This document shows, in pieces, positions 1 through 5,746 of a stretch of DNA of 5,850 bases. Below the pieces are notes generated by a model. The model was not told the DNA's origin. It did not search any database and saw only the letters and a list, made by a program, of their open reading frames with translations. The position numbers and the translations under genes were made by a program. Source of the stretch: Planctomycetota bacterium (GTDB lineage: Bacteria; Planctomycetota; Phycisphaerae; Phycisphaerales; UBA1924). Where the stretch lies: the NCBI GenBank assembly GCA_023412695.1, contig JAEYNG010000321.1, positions 1 to 5,850 of the forward strand, in the 5' to 3' direction. How positions within the stretch are numbered: position 1 is the stretch's first letter; every line of letters starts with the position of its first letter.

Positions 1-1
1 G

Positions 2-391
2 CACGACACCCTGCACTTCTCGACCGACGCGCTCAACCTCGTCAACGAGCGCTTTGTCTTCGGCTTCACGCGCGAGCGGGCCGAACGCCTCGCGCCCCAC
101 GCCGGCAACCGCGTCGTCCTCGGCTTCCGCCCGCAGTCGTTCGTCGTCGCGATGGATCAGCAGCCGGGCCGCGACTTCCCCGACACCAACCAGCTCGTGC
201 TCGAACTCGTCGTCGTCGAGCCACTCGGCGAGACGATGGACCTCGTCTGCCAGACCGCCAGCGGCGAGCGCATCGTCGCACGTGTTCCCGCGGCCGACAC
301 CTTCACCCCCGGCACAACCATCCGCCTCGAGCTCGCACCCGACAAGCTCCACCTCTTCGAGCCCGGCGAGTTCGGCCGCGCCCTCCTCTGA
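2..391 (+). CDS. ABC transporter ATP-binding protein, C-terminal part (MalK/UgpC-like, TOBE domain)
   Basis: This is the last 129 residues of a protein whose start lies left of the window. The frame is open from base 2 to TGA at 389-391. The Walker A, signature and Walker B motifs are not in view. What remains is the regulatory end typical of sugar-importer ATPases: a LGFRPQSF segment (visible residues 40-47), corresponding to the G-[IV]-RPE-x motif of MalK/UgpC, then a beta-rich TOBE stretch with VVVEPLGETMDLVC and the closing LHLFEPGEFG, matching the usual 'hlFDp.tG' ending. Family knowledge: such subunits power binding-protein-dependent uptake of sugars, glycerol-phosphate or polyols, and sit on the cytoplasmic face of the permease. 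The substrate cannot be read from this part. A spermidine/iron-type ATPase is less likely but possible. No permease gene follows, so this gene probably ends its own transcription unit or stands alone. Confidence 0.85.
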   Translation, partial: HDTLHFSTDALNLVNERFVFGFTRERAERLAPHAGNRVVLGFRPQSFVVAMDQQPGRDFPDTNQLVLELVVVEPLGETMDLVCQTASGERIVARVPAADTFTPGTTIRLELAPDKLHLFEPGEFGRALL

Positions 392-411
392 ACCCGCGGC
401 CGCTTCGCCGG

Positions 412-417
412 TATAGA
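412..417 (+). promoter_or_regulatory. possible -10 box (TATAGA) ahead of the membrane protein gene
   Basis: TATAGA lies in the 68-base gap between the ABC ATPase stop and the ATG at 460, in otherwise very GC-rich sequence. A transcript starting about 7 nt downstream would have a leader of roughly 35 nt. No convincing -35 box is seen at the expected distance, so this is a weak call. Confidence 0.3.
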
Positions 418-459
418 CCGCATCCCGCACGCACACAGGAGCGGCCCCGCCGCCCGCCG

Positions 460-879
460 ATGATCTACATCACCCTCCCGGTCATCTGCCTGCCGTTGAT
501 CGCGCTGATGTGGGCCATCGCCGGCCTGTTCATCCACCGCCGCGATGTGCGCTCGCAGGAATACCTCTCGCTCCTCGGTGCTTTCCTCACACTCCCGCTC
601 AGCGTCGTCTTCATCGGCGCCCTCGAATACGGCTGGCGATGGCTCCTCACCCCGACCGCGCTCATCCTCGAACTCATCGTCGGCGCCGGCATCGTGCTCT
701 TCATCCGCGCCGAAGTCCTCAAGTCCCGCGACCGCCGCAAGCCTGTTTGGGCCTGCACCGACTGCGGTTACGACCGTCGCGGCGTCTCGGGCCCATGCCC
801 GGAGTGCGGCTCGCCCGCGCGCCCGGGCCAATCAGCGCCCCGCGCCAACACCCCCGCGGCCCGCGGCGTCCAATCATGA
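460..879 (+). CDS. small membrane protein with C-terminal zinc ribbon, unknown function
   Basis: This 139-residue protein has three hydrophobic segments (about residues 4-25, 36-57 and 62-82), which should be membrane helices. A cytosolic-looking basic stretch (KSRDRRK, 88-94) follows, then a zinc-ribbon-like tail with CTDCGYD at 99-105 and CPECG at 113-117. The paired CxxC motifs with GYD...G...CPECG are characteristic of many short uncharacterised planctomycete proteins; no defined activity is known to me for them. The start is ATG 460. An AGGAG lies at 437-441, but 18 nt before the ATG is too far for a standard Shine-Dalgarno, and no start codon lies nearer to it. The tail after the ribbon is Pro/Ala-rich and probably disordered. 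The gene ends 36 nt before the sigma factor gene on the same strand, so co-transcription is possible. The coding call is firm; function is unknown. Confidence 0.8.
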   Translation: MIYITLPVICLPLIALMWAIAGLFIHRRDVRSQEYLSLLGAFLTLPLSVVFIGALEYGWRWLLTPTALILELIVGAGIVLFIRAEVLKSRDRRKPVWACTDCGYDRRGVSGPCPECGSPARPGQSAPRANTPAARGVQS

Positions 880-900
880 GCAATCATTCTCAATCAGTCT
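871..900 (+). repeat. three CAATCA units at exact 10-bp spacing
   Basis: CAATCA occurs at 871-876, 881-886 and 891-896, giving three consecutive 10-base units: caatcatgag, caatcattct, caatcagtct. The last two units differ at one base. The array overlaps the stop codon of the membrane protein gene and ends 15 bases before the sigma factor start. A further isolated CAATCA lies at 829-834. A period close to one helical turn would place the units on one face of the DNA, as in a multimeric operator. The binding role is an inference. Confidence 0.5.
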
Positions 901-903
901 CGC

Positions 904-907
904 AGGA
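904..907 (+). promoter_or_regulatory. ribosome binding site supporting the GTG start of the sigma factor gene
   Basis: AGGA sits 8 nt before GTG 916. The in-frame region upstream holds no ATG, GTG or TTG back to the in-frame TGA at 877-879, so this site decides the start. Confidence 0.6.
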
Positions 908-915
908 TCACCGGC

Positions 916-1479
916 GTGGACGAACAACGGCGTGACAGCTCGCACGACGCGCTCCGGGCGCACGACCCGGACGCCTGTCGCCGCTTCGTCCTCGACCACC
1001 GCGACCGCGTCTATGCCTTCCTCGCACATCTCACGAGCGACCGCGCGCTCGCCGAGGAGCTCACCCTCGATGTATTCGCCGCCGCGTGGTGTGCGCTGCC
1101 GGCGTTCGACGGCCGCGCGTCCCTCGCTACATGGCTCCACCGCATCGCATATACGAAGTTCCTCGACCGCCGCCGCGCCGATGCGCGACGAGCCGCACGC
1201 GCCAACACCCTGGCCGTCCGCGGCGTCCAACCAACGCCCCCGTCAGACCCGCTCGACGGCTTCCAACTCAACGAGCAGACGGCCCGGCTCCGCACCCTTC
1301 TTTCGCAACTCTCCGACGAAGATCGCGCACTCGTCCTCCTCCATTACACCCAGCGCATGAGCTATGCCGACATCGCGATCGCAGTGGGGGAGCCCGAGGG
1401 CACGGTCAAGTGGCGCATCAGCAAGATCCTCAAGCAACTCCGTGAACGGCTGATGGAGACAAGCAATGCCCACGCCTGA
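916..1479 (+). CDS. RNA polymerase sigma factor, ECF (sigma-70 family, RpoE-like)
   Basis: The 187-residue product has the two-domain layout of an extracytoplasmic-function sigma factor. Region 2 covers about residues 21-91, with the region 2.1-2.2 helix pattern (RFVLDHRDRVYAFLAHLTSD, then AEELTLDVFAAAW) and the promoter-melting segment FDGRASLATWLHRIAYTKFLD at 64-84. A Pro-rich linker at about 104-114 leads to region 4 (about 124-179), with a helix-turn-helix MSYADIAIAVGEPEGTVKWR at 148-167. Family knowledge: such factors direct core polymerase to a small regulon and are usually held inactive by a membrane anti-sigma factor. The start is GTG with AGGA 8 nt upstream. The next gene overlaps its last 14 bases. 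No conserved ECF -35 (GGAAC-type) is seen upstream, so autoregulation is not shown, but the phased CAATCA repeats lie directly ahead. The ECF subgroup cannot be assigned by eye. Confidence 0.95.
   Translation: MDEQRRDSSHDALRAHDPDACRRFVLDHRDRVYAFLAHLTSDRALAEELTLDVFAAAWCALPAFDGRASLATWLHRIAYTKFLDRRRADARRAARANTLAVRGVQPTPPSDPLDGFQLNEQTARLRTLLSQLSDEDRALVLLHYTQRMSYADIAIAVGEPEGTVKWRISKILKQLRERLMETSNAHA
1455..1458 (+). promoter_or_regulatory. Shine-Dalgarno GGAG for the putative anti-sigma gene, inside the sigma factor gene
   Basis: GGAG lies 7 nt before ATG 1466, within the last codons of the sigma factor gene. It supports the overlapping start and translational coupling. Confidence 0.65.
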
Positions 1480-1879
1480 TCACGACAAGCCCCTTGCCCC
1501 GCCGCACGGCGACCCGCTCGCCGCCGCGTTCACCGCGCTTCCAAGTCCCCACGCGCCCACGCACCTCACCCAGCAACTCCTTTCCGCCGCGCCGATCGCC
1601 CCTTCCCTCGCCACCGCCACGTTTGCCCCCGCCGCCGCGTCCAAGCCGCTCTCCGGCGGCCCGGTCCTCTGGTGGAGCGCCAGCGCTGTCATCACGGCCG
1701 CGGCCGTCGCGTTCGCCGCGTGGCTCATCCCCGCCATCCAGCGCGAGCTCGCGCCCTCCGACCCGCGCTCACCACTCATTCCCCAACCACAGTTCGTGCA
1801 GGCTCCGGAACCTGCGTTCAGCCCCACTCGCCAATTACTGCAGGAGACCGACCCATGCAACATGCTCCCTCCACAATGA
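1466..1879 (+). CDS. single-pass membrane protein, putative anti-sigma factor
   Basis: This 137-residue protein starts inside the end of the sigma factor gene (14-nt overlap) with a strong GGAG site. It has a short N-terminal cytoplasmic part (1-66) containing LAAAFTALPSPHAPTHLTQQ (18-37), a pattern resembling the Leu/Pro-rich segment before the membrane helix in many ECF-linked regulators. One membrane helix follows (about 67-88, VLWWSASAVITAAAVAFAAW), and then a Pro-rich tail of about 49 residues that should be outside the cytoplasm. No zinc-binding HxxxCxxC (ZAS) motif is present, and the N-terminal part is short for a folded anti-sigma domain. The assignment therefore rests on position, coupling and topology, not on a recognised domain. 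It could instead be an accessory membrane protein of the unit. Its last 25 bases overlap the next gene. Confidence 0.6.
   Translation: MPTPDHDKPLAPPHGDPLAAAFTALPSPHAPTHLTQQLLSAAPIAPSLATATFAPAAASKPLSGGPVLWWSASAVITAAAVAFAAWLIPAIQRELAPSDPRSPLIPQPQFVQAPEPAFSPTRQLLQETDPCNMLPPQ
1842..1846 (+). promoter_or_regulatory. Shine-Dalgarno AGGAG for the exported jelly-roll gene
   Basis: AGGAG sits 8 nt before ATG 1855, inside the putative anti-sigma gene. It favours ATG 1855 over the internal ATG 1876 and over the longer open frame reaching further upstream. Confidence 0.75.
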
Positions 1880-2964
1880 AGCACCTGCTCGCCGCCGCGA
1901 TTGCTCTCGTCTGCACGATGCCGTGCGCGGCGTTCGCGTCAGACGACAACCGCCTGAAGAACCCCGGCGGCGAGGAAGCCGCCAAGGACGACGCCTCGCA
2001 GCCCGCGCACTGGTTCGCCGCCAGCGTCAAGTCCGACGGCCTCACGATGAAGCTCGACGACAAAACCGTCAAGGCGGGCGAGCGATCCCTCTTCGTCGGC
2101 AACACCCACGTCTATCCGAGCGCGACCTTCAACAACTGGGCGCAGCGCATCGAGACGTTCACCCCCGGCGAGACCATCACCCTCAGCGGATGGATCAAAG
2201 CCGAGAACGCCGAGATCGCCATGATGTGCATCCAGGCGTGGGACGAATCCGGTAAGAACATGCTCGGCTTCGCCGGCACGGCCAACGTCACCGGCACGCG
2301 CGACTGGCACGTCATCAAGACCGACCCGCTCCTGATCCCCCGCGGCACCAAGTCCATCGTCATCCGCGCGGGCCTCAGTGGCAAGGGCAAGGTCTGGTTC
2401 GACGGCCTCCGCCTCGCGCCCGGCGAGGGCGCGCTCCTCCCCGCGCCGCCCGACGACGGCAAGACCCCGCTCATCCCCAACGGCGGGGCAGAGGAGTTAG
2501 AGGACAAGTCGCGCGACGTTCCCGCGGCGTGGTTCAAAGCCCACATCCCCGCCGACGGCCTCGACATGCGCCGCGTCGAAGACGCCCGCCGCACCGGCAA
2601 GGCCGCGCTGCTCATCGCCAACACCCACGAGTACCCGCAGAGTGTCGCCAACAACTGGTCGCAGTCCGTCCCGTACGACCTCACCGGCCGCACCGTCCGC
2701 CTGTCCGCGTGGGTGAAGACCGAGGATGCGCAGAAGGTCAACATCTGTATCCAGGGCTTCTCCGACATGCAGACCATGACCTCCTTCGGCAGCTCCGAGG
2801 TCCTCTCCGGCACACGCGACTGGACACGCGTCGAGACCTCCCCTGTCCGCATCACCCCGTCCGTCACCACCGCGATCGTCCGCGTCGTCCTCACCGGAAC
2901 CGGCAAGGCGTGGTTCGACGATGTCACCCTCGAGTTCGTCGAGGACGACCACGACGCCGAGTGA
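1855..2964 (+). CDS. exported protein with two tandem carbohydrate-binding-like (jelly-roll) domains
   Basis: This 369-residue protein starts at ATG 1855. Residues 1-28 form a signal peptide: Lys 9, a hydrophobic core (LLAAAIALVCTMPC), and a cleavage site after AFA, just before SDD. There is no lipobox at Cys 20 or Cys 24, so it should be soluble outside the inner membrane. The mature part is two copies of one domain, about residues 34-187 and 206-359, offset by 172-173 residues. Both contain N-x(0,1)-GG-x-EE near the start, NTHxYP followed by NNWxQ, a W-[IV]-K-[AT]-E segment, [TS]GTRDW, and a closing GK-[VA]-WFD. This layout resembles CBM4/9-like galactose-binding folds, which bind glycans. 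No catalytic domain is attached. The C-terminus is acidic (EDDHDAE). Coupled to the sigma/anti-sigma pair by a 25-nt overlap, it may sense a ligand for that pair or be its target; this is inference. Start at 1876 (MKHLL) is possible and would still keep a signal peptide. Confidence 0.85.
   Translation: MQHAPSTMKHLLAAAIALVCTMPCAAFASDDNRLKNPGGEEAAKDDASQPAHWFAASVKSDGLTMKLDDKTVKAGERSLFVGNTHVYPSATFNNWAQRIETFTPGETITLSGWIKAENAEIAMMCIQAWDESGKNMLGFAGTANVTGTRDWHVIKTDPLLIPRGTKSIVIRAGLSGKGKVWFDGLRLAPGEGALLPAPPDDGKTPLIPNGGAEELEDKSRDVPAAWFKAHIPADGLDMRRVEDARRTGKAALLIANTHEYPQSVANNWSQSVPYDLTGRTVRLSAWVKTEDAQKVNICIQGFSDMQTMTSFGSSEVLSGTRDWTRVETSPVRITPSVTTAIVRVVLTGTGKAWFDDVTLEFVEDDHDAE
1954..2415 (+). repeat. first copy of the internal domain duplication
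   Basis: It encodes residues 34-187 of the exported protein. Key shared motifs are NTHVYP at 83-88, then NNWAQ, TGTRDW, and WFDGL at 181-185. Divergence from the second copy at DNA level is clear, so the duplication is old. Confidence 0.75.
2470..2931 (+). repeat. second copy of the internal domain duplication
   Basis: It encodes residues 206-359. Motifs match the first copy in order: NGGAEE, NTHEYP at 256-261, NNWSQ, SGTRDW, and WFDDV at 353-357. A linker of about 18 residues, rich in Pro and Ala, separates the two copies. Confidence 0.75.
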
Positions 2965-3007
2965 CCGCCGGCGAACCTGAAGCCTATTTCACAGCGGCCG
3001 ATACCTC

Positions 3008-3043
3008 GCGGGCGTGATGCGTCAACCCACGCGTCGCGCCCGC
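3008..3043 (+). terminator. 15-bp hairpin between the jelly-roll gene and the FIST gene
   Basis: Arms gcgggcgtgatgcgt (3008-3022) and acgcgtcgcgcccgc (3029-3043) pair over all 15 positions in the + strand transcript, with a 6-nt loop (caaccc). Two pairs are G-U wobbles, which would be A-C mismatches in the opposite transcript, so the structure fits an RNA made from the + strand. It starts 43 nt after the jelly-roll stop. There is no U-tract after it, so it may end transcription imperfectly or protect the 3' end. It also directly abuts the TACACT box of the FIST gene, so an operator role is the alternative. Confidence 0.6.
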
Positions 3044-3049
3044 TACACT
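3044..3049 (+). promoter_or_regulatory. possible -10 box (TACACT) for a leaderless FIST transcript
   Basis: TACACT matches four of six bases of TATAAT and lies 7 nt before the TTG start at 3057, so transcription should begin at or next to the start codon. No Shine-Dalgarno is present. The -35 position (about 3021-3026, gtcaac) is a poor match and falls inside the hairpin. Confidence 0.45.
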
Positions 3050-3056
3050 CTCGGCC

Positions 3057-4370
3057 TTGAGTCCCTCTTCTCCTCAACACGCCGGCCCGCACTCACCCCT
3101 CGCCGGGGCCGGCATCTCCACCCGCGCCGACACCACCGACGCAGTCTCGCACGCCGTCGCCCAGGTCCGCGAAGGTCTCCGCGGCCGCAGGCCCGATATC
3201 GTCTTCGCCTTCATCTCGCCGCATCACCTCCACATGGTGAAGGCTGTTGCCGCCGCGATCCGCAGCACCCTCGGCCCGGACCTGCTCGTCGGCGTCTCGG
3301 GCGAGAGCACCCTCGGCGGCCAGATCGAGCTCGAGAACGCCCCGGGCCTCTCCCTCCTCGGCCTGAGCCTCCCCGGTGTCACCATGCGTGCCTTCCGCAC
3401 CGACCAGTGGCCCAGCATCAAGGACGCCGCCACCGACGACGCCCAGCTCCGCGACATCGCCGCCTCCAGCGGCATGGGCCCGGGCTACCGCGGCACGATC
3501 CTGTTCGCCGATCCGCACTCCGTCCCCGTCAATGCGATCCTCCCCGCGCTCTCCCGCGCCCGCGAGCTGCAAACCACCGACGGACCCGTGCCGCCCATCA
3601 TCGGCGGCCTCGCATCCGCCGCGAAACGTCCCGGCGGCAACGTCCTCATCCTCAACGAGCACGTCGCGACCACCGGCGGCGTGGGCGTTTCCTTCTCCGG
3701 CAATGTCCTCATCGACGCCCTTGTCTCTCAGGGTTGCAAGCCCATCGGCCCACCACTGGTCATCACCGCCGGCAAGGGACAGATGATCAGCGGCCTCGGC
3801 GGCCGGTCCGCCATGCCCGTGCTCGCCGAGATCATCGAGGCCCTCGACGAGGCGACCAAGGACCAGCTCCGCAAGGGCCTGTTCATCGGCCGCGCCGTCA
3901 CCGAGTACAAGGAGCGTTTCGGCCGCGACGACTTCCTCATCCGCAACGTCATCGGCGTCGAGCAGTCCTCGGGCGCGGTCGCCGTCGCGGACCTTCTGCG
4001 CATTGGCCAGACGATCCAGTTCCACGTCCGCGACGAGGCCACCGCCAGCGAGGACCTCTCCCTCCTCCTCGATGCGCAGCAGCTCCGCGACGACCCCTTC
4101 GCCGGTTTGCTCTTCACCTGCAACGGCCGCGGCTCGCGGATGTTCTCAACGCCCCACCACGACGCCGAGATGATCACCCGCGCGTTCACCCGCCCGCGCG
4201 AGGCCGACCTCTTCGACCCCGCCGCGGCGCCGCAGGCCACCGAAGCCCGCCGCGTCATGCCCCTCGCGGGCTTCTTCGCCGGAGGGGAGATCGGCCCCGT
4301 CGGCAACGGCGTCTTCGTCCACGGACAGACCGCCTGCCTCGCGCTCTTCCGCGCACCGCCCCCGGTCTGA
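3057..4370 (+). CDS. FIST domain protein (FIST_N + FIST_C), putative sensory/signalling protein
   Basis: This 437-residue protein covers the full length of the family. The FIST_N region is about residues 15-245, with a GAGISTRADTTDAVSHAV opening and PDIVFAFISPHH (46-57). The FIST_C region follows to about 430 and ends in the family hallmark GFFAGGEIGP (405-414) and HGQTACLALF. Family knowledge: FIST domains occur in bacterial signal-transduction proteins and in eukaryotic FBXO22, and are proposed to bind small ligands such as amino acids. Here the domain pair stands alone, with no kinase, GGDEF or methyl-accepting part, no signal peptide and no clear membrane helix, so it should be cytoplasmic. 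The start is TTG 3057: no ATG or GTG lies between the in-frame TGA at 3015 and residue 60, where starting would cut off the conserved N-terminal segment. It converges with the fumarylacetoacetase gene with one base between stops. Confidence 0.9.
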   Translation: MSPSSPQHAGPHSPLAGAGISTRADTTDAVSHAVAQVREGLRGRRPDIVFAFISPHHLHMVKAVAAAIRSTLGPDLLVGVSGESTLGGQIELENAPGLSLLGLSLPGVTMRAFRTDQWPSIKDAATDDAQLRDIAASSGMGPGYRGTILFADPHSVPVNAILPALSRARELQTTDGPVPPIIGGLASAAKRPGGNVLILNEHVATTGGVGVSFSGNVLIDALVSQGCKPIGPPLVITAGKGQMISGLGGRSAMPVLAEIIEALDEATKDQLRKGLFIGRAVTEYKERFGRDDFLIRNVIGVEQSSGAVAVADLLRIGQTIQFHVRDEATASEDLSLLLDAQQLRDDPFAGLLFTCNGRGSRMFSTPHHDAEMITRAFTRPREADLFDPAAAPQATEARRVMPLAGFFAGGEIGPVGNGVFVHGQTACLALFRAPPPV

Positions 4371-4371
4371 C

Positions 4372-5739
4372 TCACACCGCCGGCGCGGGCATGATCGTTC
4401 CGCGGCATTCCCCAAAGCCGATCCGCCGGAACCCCTCGCGCTCGCAGTACGCCTTCATGATCACCTCGTCCCCGTCCTGCAGGAACGTCCGCGTCTCCCC
4501 CGTCGGCAGGTCGATCGGCTTGCGCGCAAGCGGCTTCTTGTCTGGCCCGATGCCCTGCCACGTCCGCTCCAGCAGACACCCGCGAGACTCCGGCGACGGC
4601 CCCGAGATTGTCCCCGAGCCCAGCAGATCCCCCGGCTGCAGGTTGCACCCATTGCTCGCGTGGTGCACGATGAGCTGATCGACCGTCCAGTACATGTCAC
4701 CGAAGCTCCCGCGCGAGATCATCACCGGCGCCATGCCCTTCTGCCGCATCTGCTCGCTCGCCAGCCACACCTCGACCGTGATGTCGATGTTCCAGTCCCC
4801 GCTCCCGCGCAGGTACGGCAGCGGCTCCGGGTCCCCCGCGTCACGCCGCGGGCCCTCCGTTCGGAACGGCGCGAGCGCATCCATCGTCACGACAAACGGC
4901 GACAGCGATGAGGCGAAGTTCTTCGCGAGGAACGGCCCCAGCGGCTGATACTCCCACTTCTGCAGGTCCCGCGCCGACCAGTCGTTCAGGATGCACATCC
5001 CGAACATCGCCTCCGCGACCCGCGCCATCGGGATCGGCTCGCCGAGCCTGTTCCCGCCGCCGACATACACCCCCAGCTCCATCTCGTAGTCGAGCAGCTT
5101 GCACGGCCCGAAGCTCGGCGCGCCGTTCGGCTCGTTCTCCGGCGGCGATTGCTGCCCCACCGGCCGCCGCACCGGTGTCCCCGAGACCACGATCGACGAC
5201 GCCCGCCCGTGATACCCGATCGGCACGTGCCTGTAGTTCGGCAGCAGCGGGTTGTCCGGCCGGAACATCGACCCCACGTTCGTCGCGTGGTGCTTCGACG
5301 CGTAGAAGTCGGTGTAGTCGAACACCGTCATCGGCAGCAGGAACTTCGTCTGCGCGATCGGCGTCAGCGCCTTCTCCCGCAGCCGCCGCGCACGCTGCCC
5401 GCCCCCCGCGTCCTCCCGCAGAAACTCCTGCAGCTTCTGCCGCAGCTCGCCCCACAGCGTCGGCGTCCCCGCGATGAAGTTCCACCCCGGCGCGTGCAGC
5501 ATGTACGCCAGCTCCCCCTCCGGGTCCCCAAGCGCGCCCGACATCGCCAGCGCCGAAACGTCCAGCACCTGGTCACCGATCGCCACGCCCAGGTGCCCGT
5601 GCGAGTGCCCGTCGTGCTCCGCCTCAAAGGCGCACAGCGCAAGGTTCTGGATCGGGAAGTCCGTCGCCGGGTCGTTGGCGGACTCCACCCACGACCTCAT
5701 CGCCGGATCATGCGTCGCGTTCACGTGCTTCTGGCCCAT
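4372..5739 (-). CDS. fahA: fumarylacetoacetase (EC 3.7.1.2)
   Basis: This 455-residue protein matches full-length fumarylacetoacetases. It hydrolyses 4-fumarylacetoacetate to fumarate and acetoacetate, the last step of tyrosine/homogentisate catabolism in the cytoplasm. The N-terminal domain carries SWVESANDPATDFPIQNL (16-33). The catalytic domain has YTDFYASKHHATNVGSMFR (142-160), LDYEMELGVYVG (216-227), NDWSARDLQKWEYQPLGPFL (252-271) and SNGCNLQPGDLLGSGTISGP toward the end. By comparison with the mouse enzyme, Asp 144, Glu 219, Glu 221 and Asp 253 would be the metal ligands, His 151 the catalytic base and Lys 273 an active-site residue; all are present. A His-rich stretch (HDGHSHGH, 42-49) is unusual. 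The start at 5739 is chosen because it has a TACGCT box 7 nt upstream; Met 14 (at 5700) also matches where many homologues begin. No other tyrosine-pathway gene is identifiable in the window. Confidence 0.96.
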   Translation of the reverse strand: MGQKHVNATHDPAMRSWVESANDPATDFPIQNLALCAFEAEHDGHSHGHLGVAIGDQVLDVSALAMSGALGDPEGELAYMLHAPGWNFIAGTPTLWGELRQKLQEFLREDAGGGQRARRLREKALTPIAQTKFLLPMTVFDYTDFYASKHHATNVGSMFRPDNPLLPNYRHVPIGYHGRASSIVVSGTPVRRPVGQQSPPENEPNGAPSFGPCKLLDYEMELGVYVGGGNRLGEPIPMARVAEAMFGMCILNDWSARDLQKWEYQPLGPFLAKNFASSLSPFVVTMDALAPFRTEGPRRDAGDPEPLPYLRGSGDWNIDITVEVWLASEQMRQKGMAPVMISRGSFGDMYWTVDQLIVHHASNGCNLQPGDLLGSGTISGPSPESRGCLLERTWQGIGPDKKPLARKPIDLPTGETRTFLQDGDEVIMKAYCEREGFRRIGFGECRGTIMPAPAV

Positions 5740-5746
5740 AGGCCTG

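Noticed and set aside
396..403. GCGGCCGC palindrome after the ABC ATPase gene as a terminator
   Set aside because: Only 8 bases with no loop, and no longer stem or T-tract could be built around it.
545..1360. 271-codon + frame spanning the membrane protein and sigma factor genes
   Set aside because: Low-complexity Ser/Ala/Arg translation; it conflicts with two well-supported frames.
1672..1854. Upstream extension of the jelly-roll gene to ATG 1672
   Set aside because: It would put about 61 residues of Arg-rich sequence before the signal peptide; the AGGAG site 8 nt before ATG 1855 gives the better start.
1915..1926. Possible lipoprotein signal around Cys 20 or Cys 24 of the jelly-roll protein
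   Set aside because: The residues before each Cys do not fit the lipobox; AFA before SDD fits ordinary signal peptidase cleavage.
2112..3092. 326-codon minus-strand frame antisense to the jelly-roll gene
   Set aside because: Ser/Arg-rich with no motif, fully opposite a gene with a signal peptide and duplicated domains.
3093..4025. 310-codon minus-strand open frame antisense to the FIST gene
   Set aside because: Gly/Asp/Ala-rich shadow without recognisable domains; the + strand FIST frame carries clear family motifs along its whole length.
3014..4678. 554-codon open frame overlapping the FIST gene in another frame
   Set aside because: Arg/Pro-rich translation with no family pattern; the out-of-frame product of C-rich codon use in the real gene, and it runs across the convergent junction.
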